The notes: generated by a model from the letters alone, not told the origin. Shown: positions 25,945-36,185, numbered from the stretch's first letter. The stretch: 62,797 bases of DNA from Aridibacter famidurans (GCA_024103495.1 JAGFIQ010000148.1:1-62797), one strand, 5' to 3'. Program-made: numbers and translations.

Positions 25945-27864
25945 CTAGTTCAGATCGATCCGGAAGAACTCCCTCTCAAGCCGGCTCGCAAGCCTCTGGT
26001 CGATCGACTTCAGCTGTTCCTGGATCTTCCGGGCTTCCTTCTGGTCTCCGTTCTTGAACTCAGAAAGTGCCAGGTAGTACATCGCTTCCGGGAAGGCCTC
26101 CTGGACCTTCATCGCGCGTTTGAACTGCTTGATCGCGTCGCTCCATTTGCTTCGGTTGTACTCCGCTTTGCCGAGTTCGAAGACAGCGGCCGCCCACTTC
26201 TCATTGCTGAGCCGGTTGGCCTCCTTCAGCGCCTCCGCAGCAAGATTCGGTTCTCCGAGTTCATTCAGCACGACACCGAGGTACAGATTCGCGGCGGCAA
26301 GATTCTCCTTGGACGCGTTGTCCGACTGCTTGTACTGCGAAACCGCCCTCTCGAGTGCGGACCTTGCACTGACGAGATTTGCCTGCTTGTCGGCCTGCAT
26401 GTTCTTCAGTTCGTAGTCCTCGGCCGCCTTGTAGTGAGCCCAGCCCAGATTCGTCGTTACGGTCGCCGTATCAGGAGCGAGGCCGGAAGCGGTCTTGAAG
26501 GCCGCGATCGCGGGCACCCAGTTGCCGCGTTCGGCCTGGGCAAAGCCGTAGGTCGTGAACAGTTCCGGATCGTCCTTGACCCTCGCGATGGCCACGCGAT
26601 ATCTAGCGATCGCTAGGTCGACCTTGTTCGCCTGGCGATATGCCTCGGCCACGTTGGCGTAGCCTTCGTCCATCAGCCGTTTCTGTTCCTCGGTCTGGTC
26701 CGAATTGAACTCGATCGACTTCTCGAACGCGGCGACGGCCTTGTCATACTGGCCTTTGTTGTAGTAGGCGACGCCCAGATCGAACCAGGCCTGGTAGAAC
26801 CTCTGGTCGAGCCCGACCGACCTCTCGAACTCGGCGATGGCTTCGTCCTCGTTGCCGAGACGGTTGAGGGTAGCGCCAAGATAGTAGTGCGTCTCAGCGT
26901 TCTCGTCATCGATCTCGATCGATTTCCTAAGGGCCTTAACAGCTTCTTCATTCTGGTTCTGTTTGTACCGGATCAGACCCAGGAAGAACTGCGATTCAGC
27001 GTTCCCGGGATCTGAAGCCAAAGAGTCAGCGATGAGCTGTTCGGCCTTGGCGGCTTCGCCGTCCTGATAGTAAATGATCCCCAAAGGCCCCTTGACCTCC
27101 GTGAGTCCGCTGTCGAGCGCGAGCGCCTGTTCGTAATTCTCCCTCGCCAGGTCGTCCCTGCCCTTCGCGTCATAGAACTGCCCAAGGCCTACATATGCCG
27201 AGGGGTTCTTCGGATCGTATTTCACTCCGGCCTGATAGTACCGCTCAGCCTTTTCTGTCTCGGTGTTTGCAAGCGCGTTGTTCCTTCGTTCGTTGGTCTT
27301 GTCGTTCGCCGCGGTCGCCTTCGCCGCAAGCTCGAGAAACTCATCGGCCTTGACCAGCGCGCGGTCGCCCATAGTCGTATATACCTCGCTGAGCGCGAGC
27401 TGGGCATCCGTGTTTTCCGGATCCAGTTCCACAGCACCCTCTAGGTAAGTGACCGCGTTATCGATCTCGTCGCGGGTTACGAAGTATTCGCCCGCACCCG
27501 CCAGGACCTTCGAGGCCTCTTCCTTCGGCATCCGCTTGATCTGGGACTCGAGACGCCTGTATTCCTCGGGCGTCACCTCGTCAATATCGCGCCGGTTACG
27601 GTTCGTCTTGGCTACTGCCTGCGACTGTCTCACGACCTGACGTCTCGTCGAACTCCTTTGCTTGATCGTCCTCTTCGCCCGGGAACTGCGCCGGGAGCTG
27701 AAACTCCCTTTCTTCTTCAAACCGACAACAACGTATTTGCTGCTGCCTCCGGCAATGTTGCCCGGAACGATGACCTGGCCCGGGACGGGGAACGAAGAGA
27801 GCAGGAATGCCCAAACAACCGCCGCCGTCAACAAACTCTTTCGCAACTGGCTTTTTAGATCCAT
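25945..27864 (-). CDS. Exported tetratricopeptide-repeat protein
   Basis: About 639 residues from the ATG at 27864, which has GAGGT at a good distance and is followed by a signal peptide (KSLLTAAVVWAFLLSSFPVPGQ). A very basic Ser/Arg/Lys-rich segment (about 45-90) precedes a long solenoid of about twelve TPR units. Typical helices are AVTYLEGAVELDPENTDAQL, PSAYVGLGQFYDAKGRDDLA and AIAEFERSVGLDQRFYQAWF. TPR arrays are protein-binding scaffolds; there is no catalytic domain. Probably periplasmic or envelope-associated. It is divergently transcribed from the EF-G-like gene. Confidence 0.88.
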   Translation of the reverse strand: MDLKSQLRKSLLTAAVVWAFLLSSFPVPGQVIVPGNIAGGSSKYVVVGLKKKGSFSSRRSSRAKRTIKQRSSTRRQVVRQSQAVAKTNRNRRDIDEVTPEEYRRLESQIKRMPKEEASKVLAGAGEYFVTRDEIDNAVTYLEGAVELDPENTDAQLALSEVYTTMGDRALVKADEFLELAAKATAANDKTNERRNNALANTETEKAERYYQAGVKYDPKNPSAYVGLGQFYDAKGRDDLARENYEQALALDSGLTEVKGPLGIIYYQDGEAAKAEQLIADSLASDPGNAESQFFLGLIRYKQNQNEEAVKALRKSIEIDDENAETHYYLGATLNRLGNEDEAIAEFERSVGLDQRFYQAWFDLGVAYYNKGQYDKAVAAFEKSIEFNSDQTEEQKRLMDEGYANVAEAYRQANKVDLAIARYRVAIARVKDDPELFTTYGFAQAERGNWVPAIAAFKTASGLAPDTATVTTNLGWAHYKAAEDYELKNMQADKQANLVSARSALERAVSQYKQSDNASKENLAAANLYLGVVLNELGEPNLAAEALKEANRLSNEKWAAAVFELGKAEYNRSKWSDAIKQFKRAMKVQEAFPEAMYYLALSEFKNGDQKEARKIQEQLKSIDQRLASRLEREFFRIDLN

Positions 27865-28244
27865 ATCGACCTCAAATGGGAACTGTGACTGCAAATTTAG
27901 TAATTGCTTGTATTTGCGGGTAAAAACTGTCGGATGCCCACGCCCGGGTTGACGTTTACCCGCCATCCTTTTGCTGAGGCGGACAGTAAGACGATCTATC
28001 CCCCCTATTTGTAATGCGTGGCAGGACGGCAATCAGGATCATTTGACGTTGACATTGTATGTTCAATTCCAAAGCGTGTAAACATATCCATCCGGTTAGG
28101 ATACTCCCTGAAAACAGGAGTCTTGCACTACGAGGGTAACCTAATTTACATTTACATAATACTTCGTAACCAGACGCTTCAGTCTCCCGGACCGAGGATC
28201 TGTCCGCGCGGAGAATCAGCTAACCAAGGAGAATCTTTTCCAGA
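27865..28244. promoter_or_regulatory. Divergent intergenic region between TPR and EF-G-like genes
   Basis: A 380-bp gap without a gene. On the plus strand TTGCAC (28123-28128), a 17-18 nt spacer and TTACAT/TACATT (28146-28152) form a modest promoter for the EF-G-like gene, with AGGAGA about 12 nt before its ATG. The sequence between 28000 and 28120 is AT-richer. No convincing promoter was found for the TPR gene. Confidence 0.4.
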
Positions 28245-30350
28245 ATGAAAGCATTTGCCACTGAGAATTTGCGGAACCTTGCGGTGATCGGCCACGGCGA
28301 CGCCGGTAAGACCCAGCTCGTCAGCTCGATGTTGTACGTCGCAGGCACGACCCCGCGCTGGGGAAAAGTGGATGAGGGTACGACCGTCACAGACCACGAA
28401 GAAGACAGCATCGAGAGGAAGGTATCGCTTAACAACAATTTCGCCCATCTCGAATACAAGGACACGAAATTCAACTTTATAGATTCGCCTGGTTACGCCG
28501 CGTTCGTGTCGCACGCCCGACCCGCCTGCCGCGTTGCCGACTGCGCTCTTGTGGTGGTCGACGCCGTCAAGGGGATCGAGGTCCAAACCGAACGCACCTG
28601 GAACTACGCCAACGAGTTCATGCTTCCGCGATTCATGGTGATCACGAAGCTCGATAAAGAGAACGCAGATTTCGGACACTCGGTGGATACGGCCACTGAA
28701 TCGTTCGCGCGTTCCATCGTGCCGTTCACGCTGCCGATCGGGTCGGAAGAAAACTTCAAGGGCGTCGTCGATGTGGTGCATATGAAAGCCTACGAGTTCG
28801 ATTCGAACGGAAAGGCGAAAGAGATAGAGATCCCCGAAAAGGGCCGCGAACTTGTAGACTCGACGCGTGAGAAGCTGGTCGAGATCGTCGCCGAATCGGA
28901 CGACGATCTTCTGGAAAAGTACTTTGAAGAAGGCACCCTCGAAGACGAAGAGATCTACTCGAACCTTTCGAAGGCAATCGCCAAGAGCAAATTGTGTCCC
29001 GTCTTCGCTGTTTCGTCCGAGACCCTTGTCGGGCTTTCGGTCCTGCTCGACCACATTGTCGAATTCGGCCCGAATCCGGCGACGCATTCGATCGAAGTCG
29101 GCTATGCGGACCTCGATGACGAGAAGTCGAAGATCGAAAGAAAGTACTCAAACGACGAACCTTTTTCGGCATTTGTTTTCCGAACCATCGCGGATCCTTT
29201 CGCGGGCCGGATCAACGTGATGAAGGTGATCTCGGGAACCGTGAAACCGGACGATCACGTATACAACTCGTCACACGGATCACAGGAGCGGATCGTCGGC
29301 CTGAACCTTTTGCAGGGCAAGGAGCTTCAGAAGGTGGACCAGGCACAGACCGGCGATATCGTTGCGGTGGTCAAGCTGAAGGACACGCAGACGGGAGACA
29401 CGCTTTGCGACAAGGACCACCACATCGCATATCCGAAGGTCCATTACCGCGAACCGGCAGTCGCATTCGCGATCGAGCCGAAATCGCGCGCCGACGAGGA
29501 CAAGATAGGAACCTCGCTCCACAAGATCCTCGAAGAAGATCCGAGCCTTCGGTTCGAACGCGACTCGCAGACAAAGGAGTTCATCCTCAGCGGATCGGGC
29601 CAGCAGCATATCGAGGTCGTTGTAGACAAGCTCAGGCACAAGTACGGTGTCGAGGTCGAGCTCCATCCCCCGAAGGTGCCGTACAAAGAAACGATCACTT
29701 CGAAGGTCGAGGTCCAGGGCAGGCACAAGAAGCAATCCGGCGGGCGCGGCCAGTTCGGAGACTGCAAGGTGATATTTGAACCGCTTCCGTCCGGCGGCGG
29801 GTTCGAGTTCGAGGACAAGATATTCGGCGGAGCGATCCCGCAGAACTTCAGGCCGGCGGTCGAGAAAGGCATTCTCGAGGCGGCGGCAAACGGAGCCATC
29901 GCAGGATATCCGCTTGTCGATTTCAAAGTTACGCTGATCGACGGAAGCTACCACTCTGTGGATTCCGACGAGCATTCTTTCAAGGCCGCCGGAAGAAAGG
30001 CCTTTCGCAATGCGATGGAGCAAGCGCGCCCGACGATCCTTGAACCGATAATGGATGTCGAGGTGTTCTGCCCTCAGGAAGTATCCGGCGACATTATGGG
30101 TGACCTGAACTCGCGTCGCGGCCGCGTCCAGGGGATGGATATGAGGGGCAAGCAGCAGATCATAAAGGCACAGGTCCCTCTGGCCGAAATGCTGGACTAT
30201 CAGGGCCGCCTGAACTCGATGACCCAGGCGCGCGGAAGCTACAACATGGAGTTCTCGCGGTACGAGGCCGTACCGCACAATCTTCAGAGCAAGGTCATCG
30301 ACCAGGCCCGTGAAGAAGGAAGGATCCGGACGCACGAGGACGATGACTAA
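28245..30350 (+). CDS. Elongation factor G-like GTPase (EF-G paralogue)
   Basis: A 701-residue translational GTPase with full EF-G architecture: G domain (P-loop GHGDAGKT at 17-24, DSPGYAAF as G3, TKLD as G4), domain II (SAFVFRTIADPFAGRINVMK), domains III-V (GQQHIEVVVDKLRHKYGVEV, GGRGQFGDCKV, EVSGDIMGDLNSRRGRVQGM). G3 has Ser-Pro-Gly-Tyr rather than the Thr-Pro-Gly-His of main EF-G; the missing catalytic His would alter GTP hydrolysis. This marks it as an EF-G2-type paralogue rather than the housekeeping factor. It is not beside rpsL/rpsG/tuf. Role in translocation, recycling or stress is unresolved. Confidence 0.88.
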   Translation: MKAFATENLRNLAVIGHGDAGKTQLVSSMLYVAGTTPRWGKVDEGTTVTDHEEDSIERKVSLNNNFAHLEYKDTKFNFIDSPGYAAFVSHARPACRVADCALVVVDAVKGIEVQTERTWNYANEFMLPRFMVITKLDKENADFGHSVDTATESFARSIVPFTLPIGSEENFKGVVDVVHMKAYEFDSNGKAKEIEIPEKGRELVDSTREKLVEIVAESDDDLLEKYFEEGTLEDEEIYSNLSKAIAKSKLCPVFAVSSETLVGLSVLLDHIVEFGPNPATHSIEVGYADLDDEKSKIERKYSNDEPFSAFVFRTIADPFAGRINVMKVISGTVKPDDHVYNSSHGSQERIVGLNLLQGKELQKVDQAQTGDIVAVVKLKDTQTGDTLCDKDHHIAYPKVHYREPAVAFAIEPKSRADEDKIGTSLHKILEEDPSLRFERDSQTKEFILSGSGQQHIEVVVDKLRHKYGVEVELHPPKVPYKETITSKVEVQGRHKKQSGGRGQFGDCKVIFEPLPSGGGFEFEDKIFGGAIPQNFRPAVEKGILEAAANGAIAGYPLVDFKVTLIDGSYHSVDSDEHSFKAAGRKAFRNAMEQARPTILEPIMDVEVFCPQEVSGDIMGDLNSRRGRVQGMDMRGKQQIIKAQVPLAEMLDYQGRLNSMTQARGSYNMEFSRYEAVPHNLQSKVIDQAREEGRIRTHEDDD

Positions 30351-30407
30351 ACCGGTAGTACCGAGCGACCCGCTTGCGTGTCCGGTGTAAAAAGCAAGGA
30401 GAGCCAG

Positions 30408-30677
30408 ATGAAACTGGATGTGTTCAAATTCGGACTGGCGTGGGCGTCAAGCACGGGATTGCTGATGCTTGCGCTTAACGTTCTTTTCCTTTTCCTTCTC
30501 CCCCGCGGTGAAGATGCATTTCCCGGAGACCAGATCCTCGCTCCGCTGGTGACGGCCTCTCAGCAGGACATCCCTCTCGGAGCGATCGTGATGGCGATCC
30601 TCATCCAGTCGTTTGTCGGCGGTACGTTTGGGTCGATGCTGGCCTGGATCTACAACCGCCTGGTGGACAGGGGCTGA
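30408..30677 (+). CDS. Small two-helix membrane protein
   Basis: An 89-residue protein, started at 30408 where AGGAGA lies 6 nt upstream. Two hydrophobic helices are visible: WASSTGLLMLALNVLFLFLL (about 10-31) and IPLGAIVMAILIQSFVGGTF (about 52-75), joined by an acidic loop. No family is recognised. It follows the EF-G-like gene by 57 bp and may share its transcript. Confidence 0.65.
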   Translation: MKLDVFKFGLAWASSTGLLMLALNVLFLFLLPRGEDAFPGDQILAPLVTASQQDIPLGAIVMAILIQSFVGGTFGSMLAWIYNRLVDRG

Positions 30678-30827
30678 CCAAAGCTCAGCTCTGTGCCGGT
30701 TGGGCTCCGAGCCGCAGGGCGTGACCTTGCGGCTCGGTTTCTCTTTTGCTCGGCGCCCCTTGATCCGGCTCGTATTCTGTTCGTTCGCGGAGATTCGCTT
30801 CGTGCCGGCATCACCCGGAGAATGACT

Positions 30828-33185
30828 ATGGAACCAGTAGGTCTCACACGAAAGAAAACCGAAGAACCCGAGATCCACAGGGATCCGGTCTGCGGAATGT
30901 TCGTCACCCCGGAGTCCGCCGCCGCGAAGTTCGAATATGAGGGCGAGACCTACTACTTCTGCGCCGTCGGATGCAAACAGCGGTTCGAAACAGATCCCGA
31001 AAAGTTTTTAGACCCCGGCTCAGAGCCTGACACCAGCGCGATGGAAGGCGGCGACGAAGCGGAATACACCTGCCCCATGCACCCGGAAGTTGTTCAGGTC
31101 GGACCCGGCTCGTGTCCCAAGTGCGGGATGGCGCTGGAACCGAAGGTGGCGACGCTCGACGACCGGCCCGACCCGGAATACGTGGACATGAAACGGCGGT
31201 TCGTCGTCTCGGCGATCCTGACGGTTCCCGTGCTGGCGATAGCGATGGGCGAAATGTTCGTCGACGTCTACTCGTTGTTTCCCGGATTCACTCACCCGCA
31301 GGTCGCGCAGATCCTTGTTTGGTCTCAATTGATCCTCTCCACGCCCGTTGTCCTTTGGGGAGGCTGGCCGTTCTTCGCACGCGCGTACCGCTCGATCCTG
31401 AACGTCAGCCCGAACATGTTCACCTTGATCGGGATCGGCACCGGGACGGCCTATGTTTACAGCCTTGTCGCCGTACTCGCGCCGCAGATATTCCCGATGG
31501 GCATACGCGTCGCGCACACGGGACAGATCCCCGTATACTTCGAGGCAGCCGCCGTTATCACGACTCTCGTTCTGCTAGGACAAGTGCTCGAACTCCGGGC
31601 GCGGAGCAAGACTTCGTCTGCGATCAAGGAGCTTCTTGGACTCGCTCCCGAGACCGCGCTTCTTGTTCACGAGGACGGTTCGGAGGAAGAGATTCCGCTC
31701 GCCCACGTCGAAAAGGGCTCGAAGCTTCGCGTAAAAGCTAACGAGAGGGTCCCTGTCGACGGAGAGATCCTCGAAGGCGAAACGTCGGTCGACGAGTCGA
31801 TGGTCACTGGCGAGTCGATACCGGTCGAGAAATCGAAAGGCGACGAGGTGATCGGCGGCACGATCAACGGGAACCGTGGATTCACGATGCGCGCCGACAA
31901 GGTCGGAAAAGAGACTCTTCTTTCGAGGATCGTGCAGATGGTCGGCGAGGCTCAGCGCTCGCAGGCTCCGATCCAGAGGATCGCGGATGTGGTCTCCGCA
32001 TACTTTGTGCCGGCCGTGATCGTCGCCGCTTTGATCTCGTTCGGCGCATGGCTGGCGCTCGGTTCCCTTTCTTACGCTCTCGTTGCCGCGGTCTCCGTAC
32101 TGATCATCGCCTGCCCGTGTGCTTTAGGGCTGGCTACGCCTATGTCGATAATGGTCGGGACGGGGCACGGTGCGCGAAACGGCATACTCGTAAAGAAGGC
32201 CGAGGCGTTGGAAATTCTCGAGAAAGTGAACGCCGTGATCGTGGACAAGACCGGCACGCTGACAGAGGGCGAGCCAAAGGTTCAGGAGATCGTTCCGGCA
32301 GGCGGCATCGACGAAAGTGAACTGCTTTCGCTTGCCGCTTCGGTCGAAAGATCGAGCGAACATCCGCTCGCCGATTCGGTCGTTCGCGCAGCAAAGGAAC
32401 GCGGGCTCGATATCGAGGAGCCGTCGGATTTCGAATCTTCCACCGGCAAGGGCGTTCGCGGAACCGTCAACGGCCGGGATGTAAGGATAGGAATCCCCGA
32501 GTTTATTGGCAGTTCCGGAGCGATCGGTGAAGACGTCCGTTCGAAAGCAAGCAAGCTGCGAGAGAAGGGCCGGACAGTCGTATTTGTCTCGGTCGATGGC
32601 AGTTTCGCGGGGCTGATTAGCGTTTCAGACACGATACGGACATCGGCAAAGGAGGCGGTCGAACGTCTGCATTCGCACGGGATCGACGTGATAATGATGA
32701 CCGGGGACAACGAGCGGACCGCACAAGCGGTGGCACGCGAACTCGATATCGACAAGGTCTTCGCCGATGTCAGGCCGGAACAGAAAGCGGAGAAGGTGAA
32801 AGCGCTGCAGGAGAAGGGTCTTACCGTAGCGATGGCCGGCGACGGCGTGAACGACGCTCCGGCGCTGGCGCAGGCTCACGTCGGGATCGCGATGGGAACC
32901 GGAACGGATGTCGCTTTGGAAACGGCGGACATGACGCTTCTGAAAGGAGATCTGGGAGGCCTGACCAAGGCGTTCACGCTGAGCCGATCGACAATGAAGA
33001 ACATCCGCCAGAACCTTTTCTTTGCATTCGTTTACAACGCGGTCGGGGTTCCGGTCGCGGCGGGCGTACTGTATCCGGTATTTGGGGTGCTCCTGAGCCC
33101 TATGATCGCGAGCGCGGCGATGACGTTCAGCTCGGTTTCGGTGATCTCGAATGCCCTCAGGCTGAGAAATGTGGATCTTACGTGA
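30828..33185 (+). CDS. Copper-type P1B ATPase with YHS and HMBD metal-binding domains
   Basis: About 785 residues from the second of two closely spaced ATGs (30822, 30828), chosen because GGAG is 7 nt upstream of it. The N-terminus holds a YHS domain (DPVCGM with [12 protein letters not shown]) and a heavy-metal-binding domain (YTCPMHPEV...CPKCGMAL). Six to eight transmembrane helices follow, with the ion-site motif CPC (near 428) and the late YN and S-containing helices typical of Cu(I) exporters. Cytosolic motifs: [13 protein letters not shown] (Asp near 470), HPLA, and GDGVNDAP (near 670). It exports Cu(I)/Ag(I) across the inner membrane. No metal regulator lies beside it. Confidence 0.93.
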   Translation: MEPVGLTRKKTEEPEIHRDPVCGMFVTPESAAAKFEYEGETYYFCAVGCKQRFETDPEKFLDPGSEPDTSAMEGGDEAEYTCPMHPEVVQVGPGSCPKCGMALEPKVATLDDRPDPEYVDMKRRFVVSAILTVPVLAIAMGEMFVDVYSLFPGFTHPQVAQILVWSQLILSTPVVLWGGWPFFARAYRSILNVSPNMFTLIGIGTGTAYVYSLVAVLAPQIFPMGIRVAHTGQIPVYFEAAAVITTLVLLGQVLELRARSKTSSAIKELLGLAPETALLVHEDGSEEEIPLAHVEKGSKLRVKANERVPVDGEILEGETSVDESMVTGESIPVEKSKGDEVIGGTINGNRGFTMRADKVGKETLLSRIVQMVGEAQRSQAPIQRIADVVSAYFVPAVIVAALISFGAWLALGSLSYALVAAVSVLIIACPCALGLATPMSIMVGTGHGARNGILVKKAEALEILEKVNAVIVDKTGTLTEGEPKVQEIVPAGGIDESELLSLAASVERSSEHPLADSVVRAAKERGLDIEEPSDFESSTGKGVRGTVNGRDVRIGIPEFIGSSGAIGEDVRSKASKLREKGRTVVFVSVDGSFAGLISVSDTIRTSAKEAVERLHSHGIDVIMMTGDNERTAQAVARELDIDKVFADVRPEQKAEKVKALQEKGLTVAMAGDGVNDAPALAQAHVGIAMGTGTDVALETADMTLLKGDLGGLTKAFTLSRSTMKNIRQNLFFAFVYNAVGVPVAAGVLYPVFGVLLSPMIASAAMTFSSVSVISNALRLRNVDLT

Positions 33186-33274
33186 GAGGTCGCTTTGAGC
33201 CTTAGCAGGTCCGATTAGAGCAATGCTTCCTATCTCAAAACCCGGGAATAGTTATTTCTGAGGAACAGGAATAT

Positions 33275-33417
33275 CAGTTGCCCCCCCGTTTCAAAGGGGG
33301 ATGAAGAAGTCGCTTCTGGAAATGTCTGCCGGCTTTAGCCGGCGTCTTTCGGGGCTAAAGCCCCTCTCAATGCTGTTGTCCCTCACAACCCCCCGCTGAA
33401 GCGAGGGGCAACTGATG
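33275..33417. repeat. Palindromic mobile-like element, copy 2
   Basis: A 143-bp element with the same CAGTTGCC/GGCAACTG termini and the same order of four hairpins as 9490-9629: CCCCCGTTTCAAAGGGGG, GCCGGCTTTAGCCGGC, GGGGCTAAAGCCCC and CCCCGCTGAAGCGAGGGG. Stem sequences differ between copies while pairing is largely kept. It occupies much of the 336-bp gap between the ATPase and the small feo gene; no other gene is seen in the gap. Confidence 0.75.
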
Positions 33418-33521
33418 GTTCCGAAATTTTTGCCGGTAGACTATCTCGAAACCAAACAAGAAACCGTCTCTTTAGGCAGCCTTCAAAACCAAACCGACAG
33501 CTTTGGGGTCGAATCAGCGCA

Positions 33522-33659
33522 TCACCCTTTCCCACAACCGCATCCCGGCCCGCAGCCGCTTTTTGCTCTCTGTCGCGCGGCGGATATCCAGGCTCTGTAG
33601 CTCAGGAAACCCGCCGCGAGGACGATCAGAAGCAGGACGATGATGAGTTGGAGGGTCAT
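33522..33659 (-). CDS. FeoB-associated Cys-rich membrane protein
   Basis: A 45-residue protein read directly from the minus strand: one transmembrane helix (LQLIIVLLLIVLAAGFL), a short basic segment (YRAWISAARQRAK), and a Cys-rich tail ending GCGPGCGCGKG. This matches the small FeoB-associated Cys-rich family (PF12669 type) often found beside feoB and thought to assist Fe(II) transport. It lies downstream of feoB on the same strand, but a 161-bp tandem repeat array intervenes, so co-transcription is uncertain. No strong ribosome site is visible. Confidence 0.8.
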   Translation of the reverse strand: MTLQLIIVLLLIVLAAGFLSYRAWISAARQRAKSGCGPGCGCGKG

Positions 33660-33752
33660 TTGGTAAGCTTCTTGTTCACCGTGGCATTACTATGCAGCTC
33701 TGTACTAGGTTACCACCTCACGTCTTAGACAGACGGTATGATCGGCCGCGTA

Positions 33753-34137
33753 ACAAGACCTCTCGCAAAGACTCCAAGGCGCAAAGGACCGCAAAGATCC
33801 AGGAACTTTGAACGTTGGACTCCGGCGCTTCTTCTTGGCGGCACCTGGCGGCTTCGCGCCTTTGCGGGAGCAGAACGAGGCGGTTTTCTCGCGACGTTCG
33901 AAATAGACCCGGTACAAGACCTCTCGCAAAGACGCCAAGGCGCAAAGGAACGCAAAGATCCAGGAACTTTGAACGTTGGACTCCGGGTCTTCTTCTTGGC
34001 GGCACTTGGCGGCTTCGCGCCTTTGCGGGAGCAGAACGAGGCGGTTTTCTCGCGACGTTCGAAATAGACCCGGTACAAGGCCTCTCGCAAAGACGCCAAG
34101 GCGCAAAGGACCGCAAAGAATCACGAACATTGAACAA
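33753..34137. repeat. 161-bp tandem repeat, about 2.4 copies
   Basis: Units begin at 33753, 33914 and 34075 with 'acaag(a/g)cctctcgcaaag'. Copies 1 and 2 are nearly identical over 161 bp; copy 3 runs about 60 bp before diverging. Inverted words CTCGCAAAG...CGCCAAGGCGCAAAGG and CTTGGCGG...GCGCCTTTGCGGG allow each unit to fold. Open frames on both strands arise from the repeat and look non-coding. It separates feoB from the small Cys-rich gene. Confidence 0.85.
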
Positions 34138-34142
34138 GGTAC

Positions 34143-36185
34143 TCATGAAAACCCGAGAAGCTTCCCTCCCTGGAAAGTGGCAAATGCGGCCGCGTACGCG
34201 ATGACCGTCATATAGACGAACATGAAAATCGGCCAGCCCCAGGAGTTCGTTTCCCTCCTGACGACCGCAAGCGTCGACATACACTGCATAGCGAGGACAA
34301 AGAAGACCATCAGCGAAAGCGCCGTCAGAGGAGTCCATACCTTCGCCCCTCCGGAATCGTGAGCTCCCCGGATCGCACCTATCAGCGTCGGCGATTCTTC
34401 GTTCTCTTCTTCTCCGACGTTGTAGATGATGCTGAGGGTGGATACCAGCACCTCTCGGGCAGCGAACGAAGCGATGATCGCCACACCGATCTTCCAGTCA
34501 TATCCGAGCGGCGAGATCACGGGCTCGATGGTCTGTCCGAGCCTTCCGGCGAAGCTGTTCTCGAGTTGAACCCGGGCCGCGGTGCTTTCGTCAGCGACCG
34601 GCGCCTGAGATCTCGGGAAATACATTAGCGCCCAAAGGATGATCGAGATCGCCAGGATGACCGTGCCCGCCCGCTTGAGGAACAGCCAGGCGCGGGTCAG
34701 CATATTCTGGATGACGGTGCGTAGGTTCGGAATGCGGTACGGAGGAAGCTCCATCACGAACGGAGGCGGCGGCGATTTCAGGATCGTCTTTTTGAGCAAG
34801 AATGCGACCGCTATCGCGACCGCGATACCGAGCGAGTACATAGCGAGCATCAGAACGGCGCCTACCGAGATGAACCCGAAAACGGTCTGGCCGGCAAAGA
34901 ACGCGGCGATCATCAGCGCGTAGACCGGAAGCCTTGCGGAACAGCTCATAAAAGGTGCGATTAGTATGGTCGCCAGTCGGTCGCGTTTGTTCTCAATGGT
35001 CCTGGTCGCCATGATCCCGGGGATCGCGCACGCGAAACTGCTCATCAACGGAAGGAACGCCTTTCCGTGCAGGCCGACGCGGCTCATCAATTTATCGAGG
35101 AGAAATGCCGCCCGGGCCATGTATCCCGTGTCCTCAAGGATCGAGATGAACAGGAACAGCAGAAGGATCTGAGGCAGGAACACGAGGACGCCTCCGACAC
35201 CTGCGATGATCCCGTCCACGACCAGGTCCGTCAGGATCCCTTCCGGCATCGACGCTCGTGCGGTCTCACCTAGCGCTCCGAAGCCCTGATCGAGCAGGTC
35301 CATCGGCAGCGCCGCCCAAGTGAATATCGTCTGGAAAACAAGGAGAAGTATCGCGATCAGGATAAGGAGCCCAAAGAACCTGTGTGTCAGGATCTTGTCG
35401 ATCTTCTCCGAAAAGTTCGCGCGCTCCGTATCGAACGTGCCGACCGAGGCCTGATAGACGTCCGAGATAAATTTGTAGCGGGCGAAGATCTGGCGGTTTG
35501 CGGCTTCGTCGTCGGACAGGCTGAGGTGGATCTCGTCGGCCTGCTGCGACGCATCGATCCCGGCGTTGCCGATCCAGAACGCGTCGGCCTCTCTTTCTTC
35601 GAGTATCACTCCGCGGACGGCTTCGGTGATCTCGGACAGTCCGGTCTTCTCCCGCGTCCTGACCCTCACTACCGGGATCCGAAGCATCGATCGAAGTTTT
35701 TCGACATCGATCTTAAGATCGCGTTTCTCGGCGAGATCGACCATCGTCAGAGCAATGACGACCGGAATGTTGTACTCGATCAGCTGGGTTACAAGGTAGA
35801 GGTTTCGTTCGAGGTTGGTGGCATCGACGACCGCGATGATCAGATCGGGTTTCGGAAGTCCCGGCAGACGCCCCGTGAGGACCTCACGGGCCAGCCTCTC
35901 GTCAAGTGAGGTGGCATCAAGGCTGTAGAGCCCCGGAAGATCGATCAGCCTTGCCGCGGGCCGACCGGGATCGAACTTCCAGTTGCCCTCTTTCCTTTCG
36001 ACCGTGACACCGGGATAATTCGCGACCTTCTGTCGCAGTCCCGTAAGAGCGTTGAACAGCGTGGTCTTTCCCGCGTTGGGATTCCCCGCGATGGCAATCA
36101 GAAGGGGTCTGGCTTCCGGGGTCGTATCCGAATGGCCATTTGCTGGAACCGTCCCCGGCGTATTCTCTTTTGTGTCAAAGCTCAT
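34143..36185 (-). CDS. feoB: Ferrous iron transport protein B
   Basis: A 680-residue Fe(II) transporter of the inner membrane. The N-terminal G domain has GNPNAGKTTLFNALTG (G1), a DLPG motif in LIDLPGLYSLD (G3) and VDATNLERN/TMVDLAEKR (G4). The helical spacer is followed by two Gate domains with conserved Cys (FACAIPGIMATRTIENKRDR; MSCSARLPVY). The C-terminus ends in a predicted helix. An N-terminal extension of about 25 polar residues precedes the G domain. The ATG overlaps the feoA stop by 4 bp (ATGA), so the pair is translationally coupled. Confidence 0.96.
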   Translation of the reverse strand: MSFDTKENTPGTVPANGHSDTTPEARPLLIAIAGNPNAGKTTLFNALTGLRQKVANYPGVTVERKEGNWKFDPGRPAARLIDLPGLYSLDATSLDERLAREVLTGRLPGLPKPDLIIAVVDATNLERNLYLVTQLIEYNIPVVIALTMVDLAEKRDLKIDVEKLRSMLRIPVVRVRTREKTGLSEITEAVRGVILEEREADAFWIGNAGIDASQQADEIHLSLSDDEAANRQIFARYKFISDVYQASVGTFDTERANFSEKIDKILTHRFFGLLILIAILLLVFQTIFTWAALPMDLLDQGFGALGETARASMPEGILTDLVVDGIIAGVGGVLVFLPQILLLFLFISILEDTGYMARAAFLLDKLMSRVGLHGKAFLPLMSSFACAIPGIMATRTIENKRDRLATILIAPFMSCSARLPVYALMIAAFFAGQTVFGFISVGAVLMLAMYSLGIAVAIAVAFLLKKTILKSPPPPFVMELPPYRIPNLRTVIQNMLTRAWLFLKRAGTVILAISIILWALMYFPRSQAPVADESTAARVQLENSFAGRLGQTIEPVISPLGYDWKIGVAIIASFAAREVLVSTLSIIYNVGEEENEESPTLIGAIRGAHDSGGAKVWTPLTALSLMVFFVLAMQCMSTLAVVRRETNSWGWPIFMFVYMTVIAYAAAFATFQGGKLLGFS

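Noticed and set aside
33753..34137. Possible CRISPR array
   Set aside because: The repeat unit is 161 bp with no unique spacers, and there are no cas genes nearby.
33705..34338. Several overlapping open frames of 100-200 codons on both strands
   Set aside because: They arise from the 161-bp tandem repeat; the predicted proteins repeat the same Arg/Ser-rich segments and overlap the feoB 3' end without start signals.
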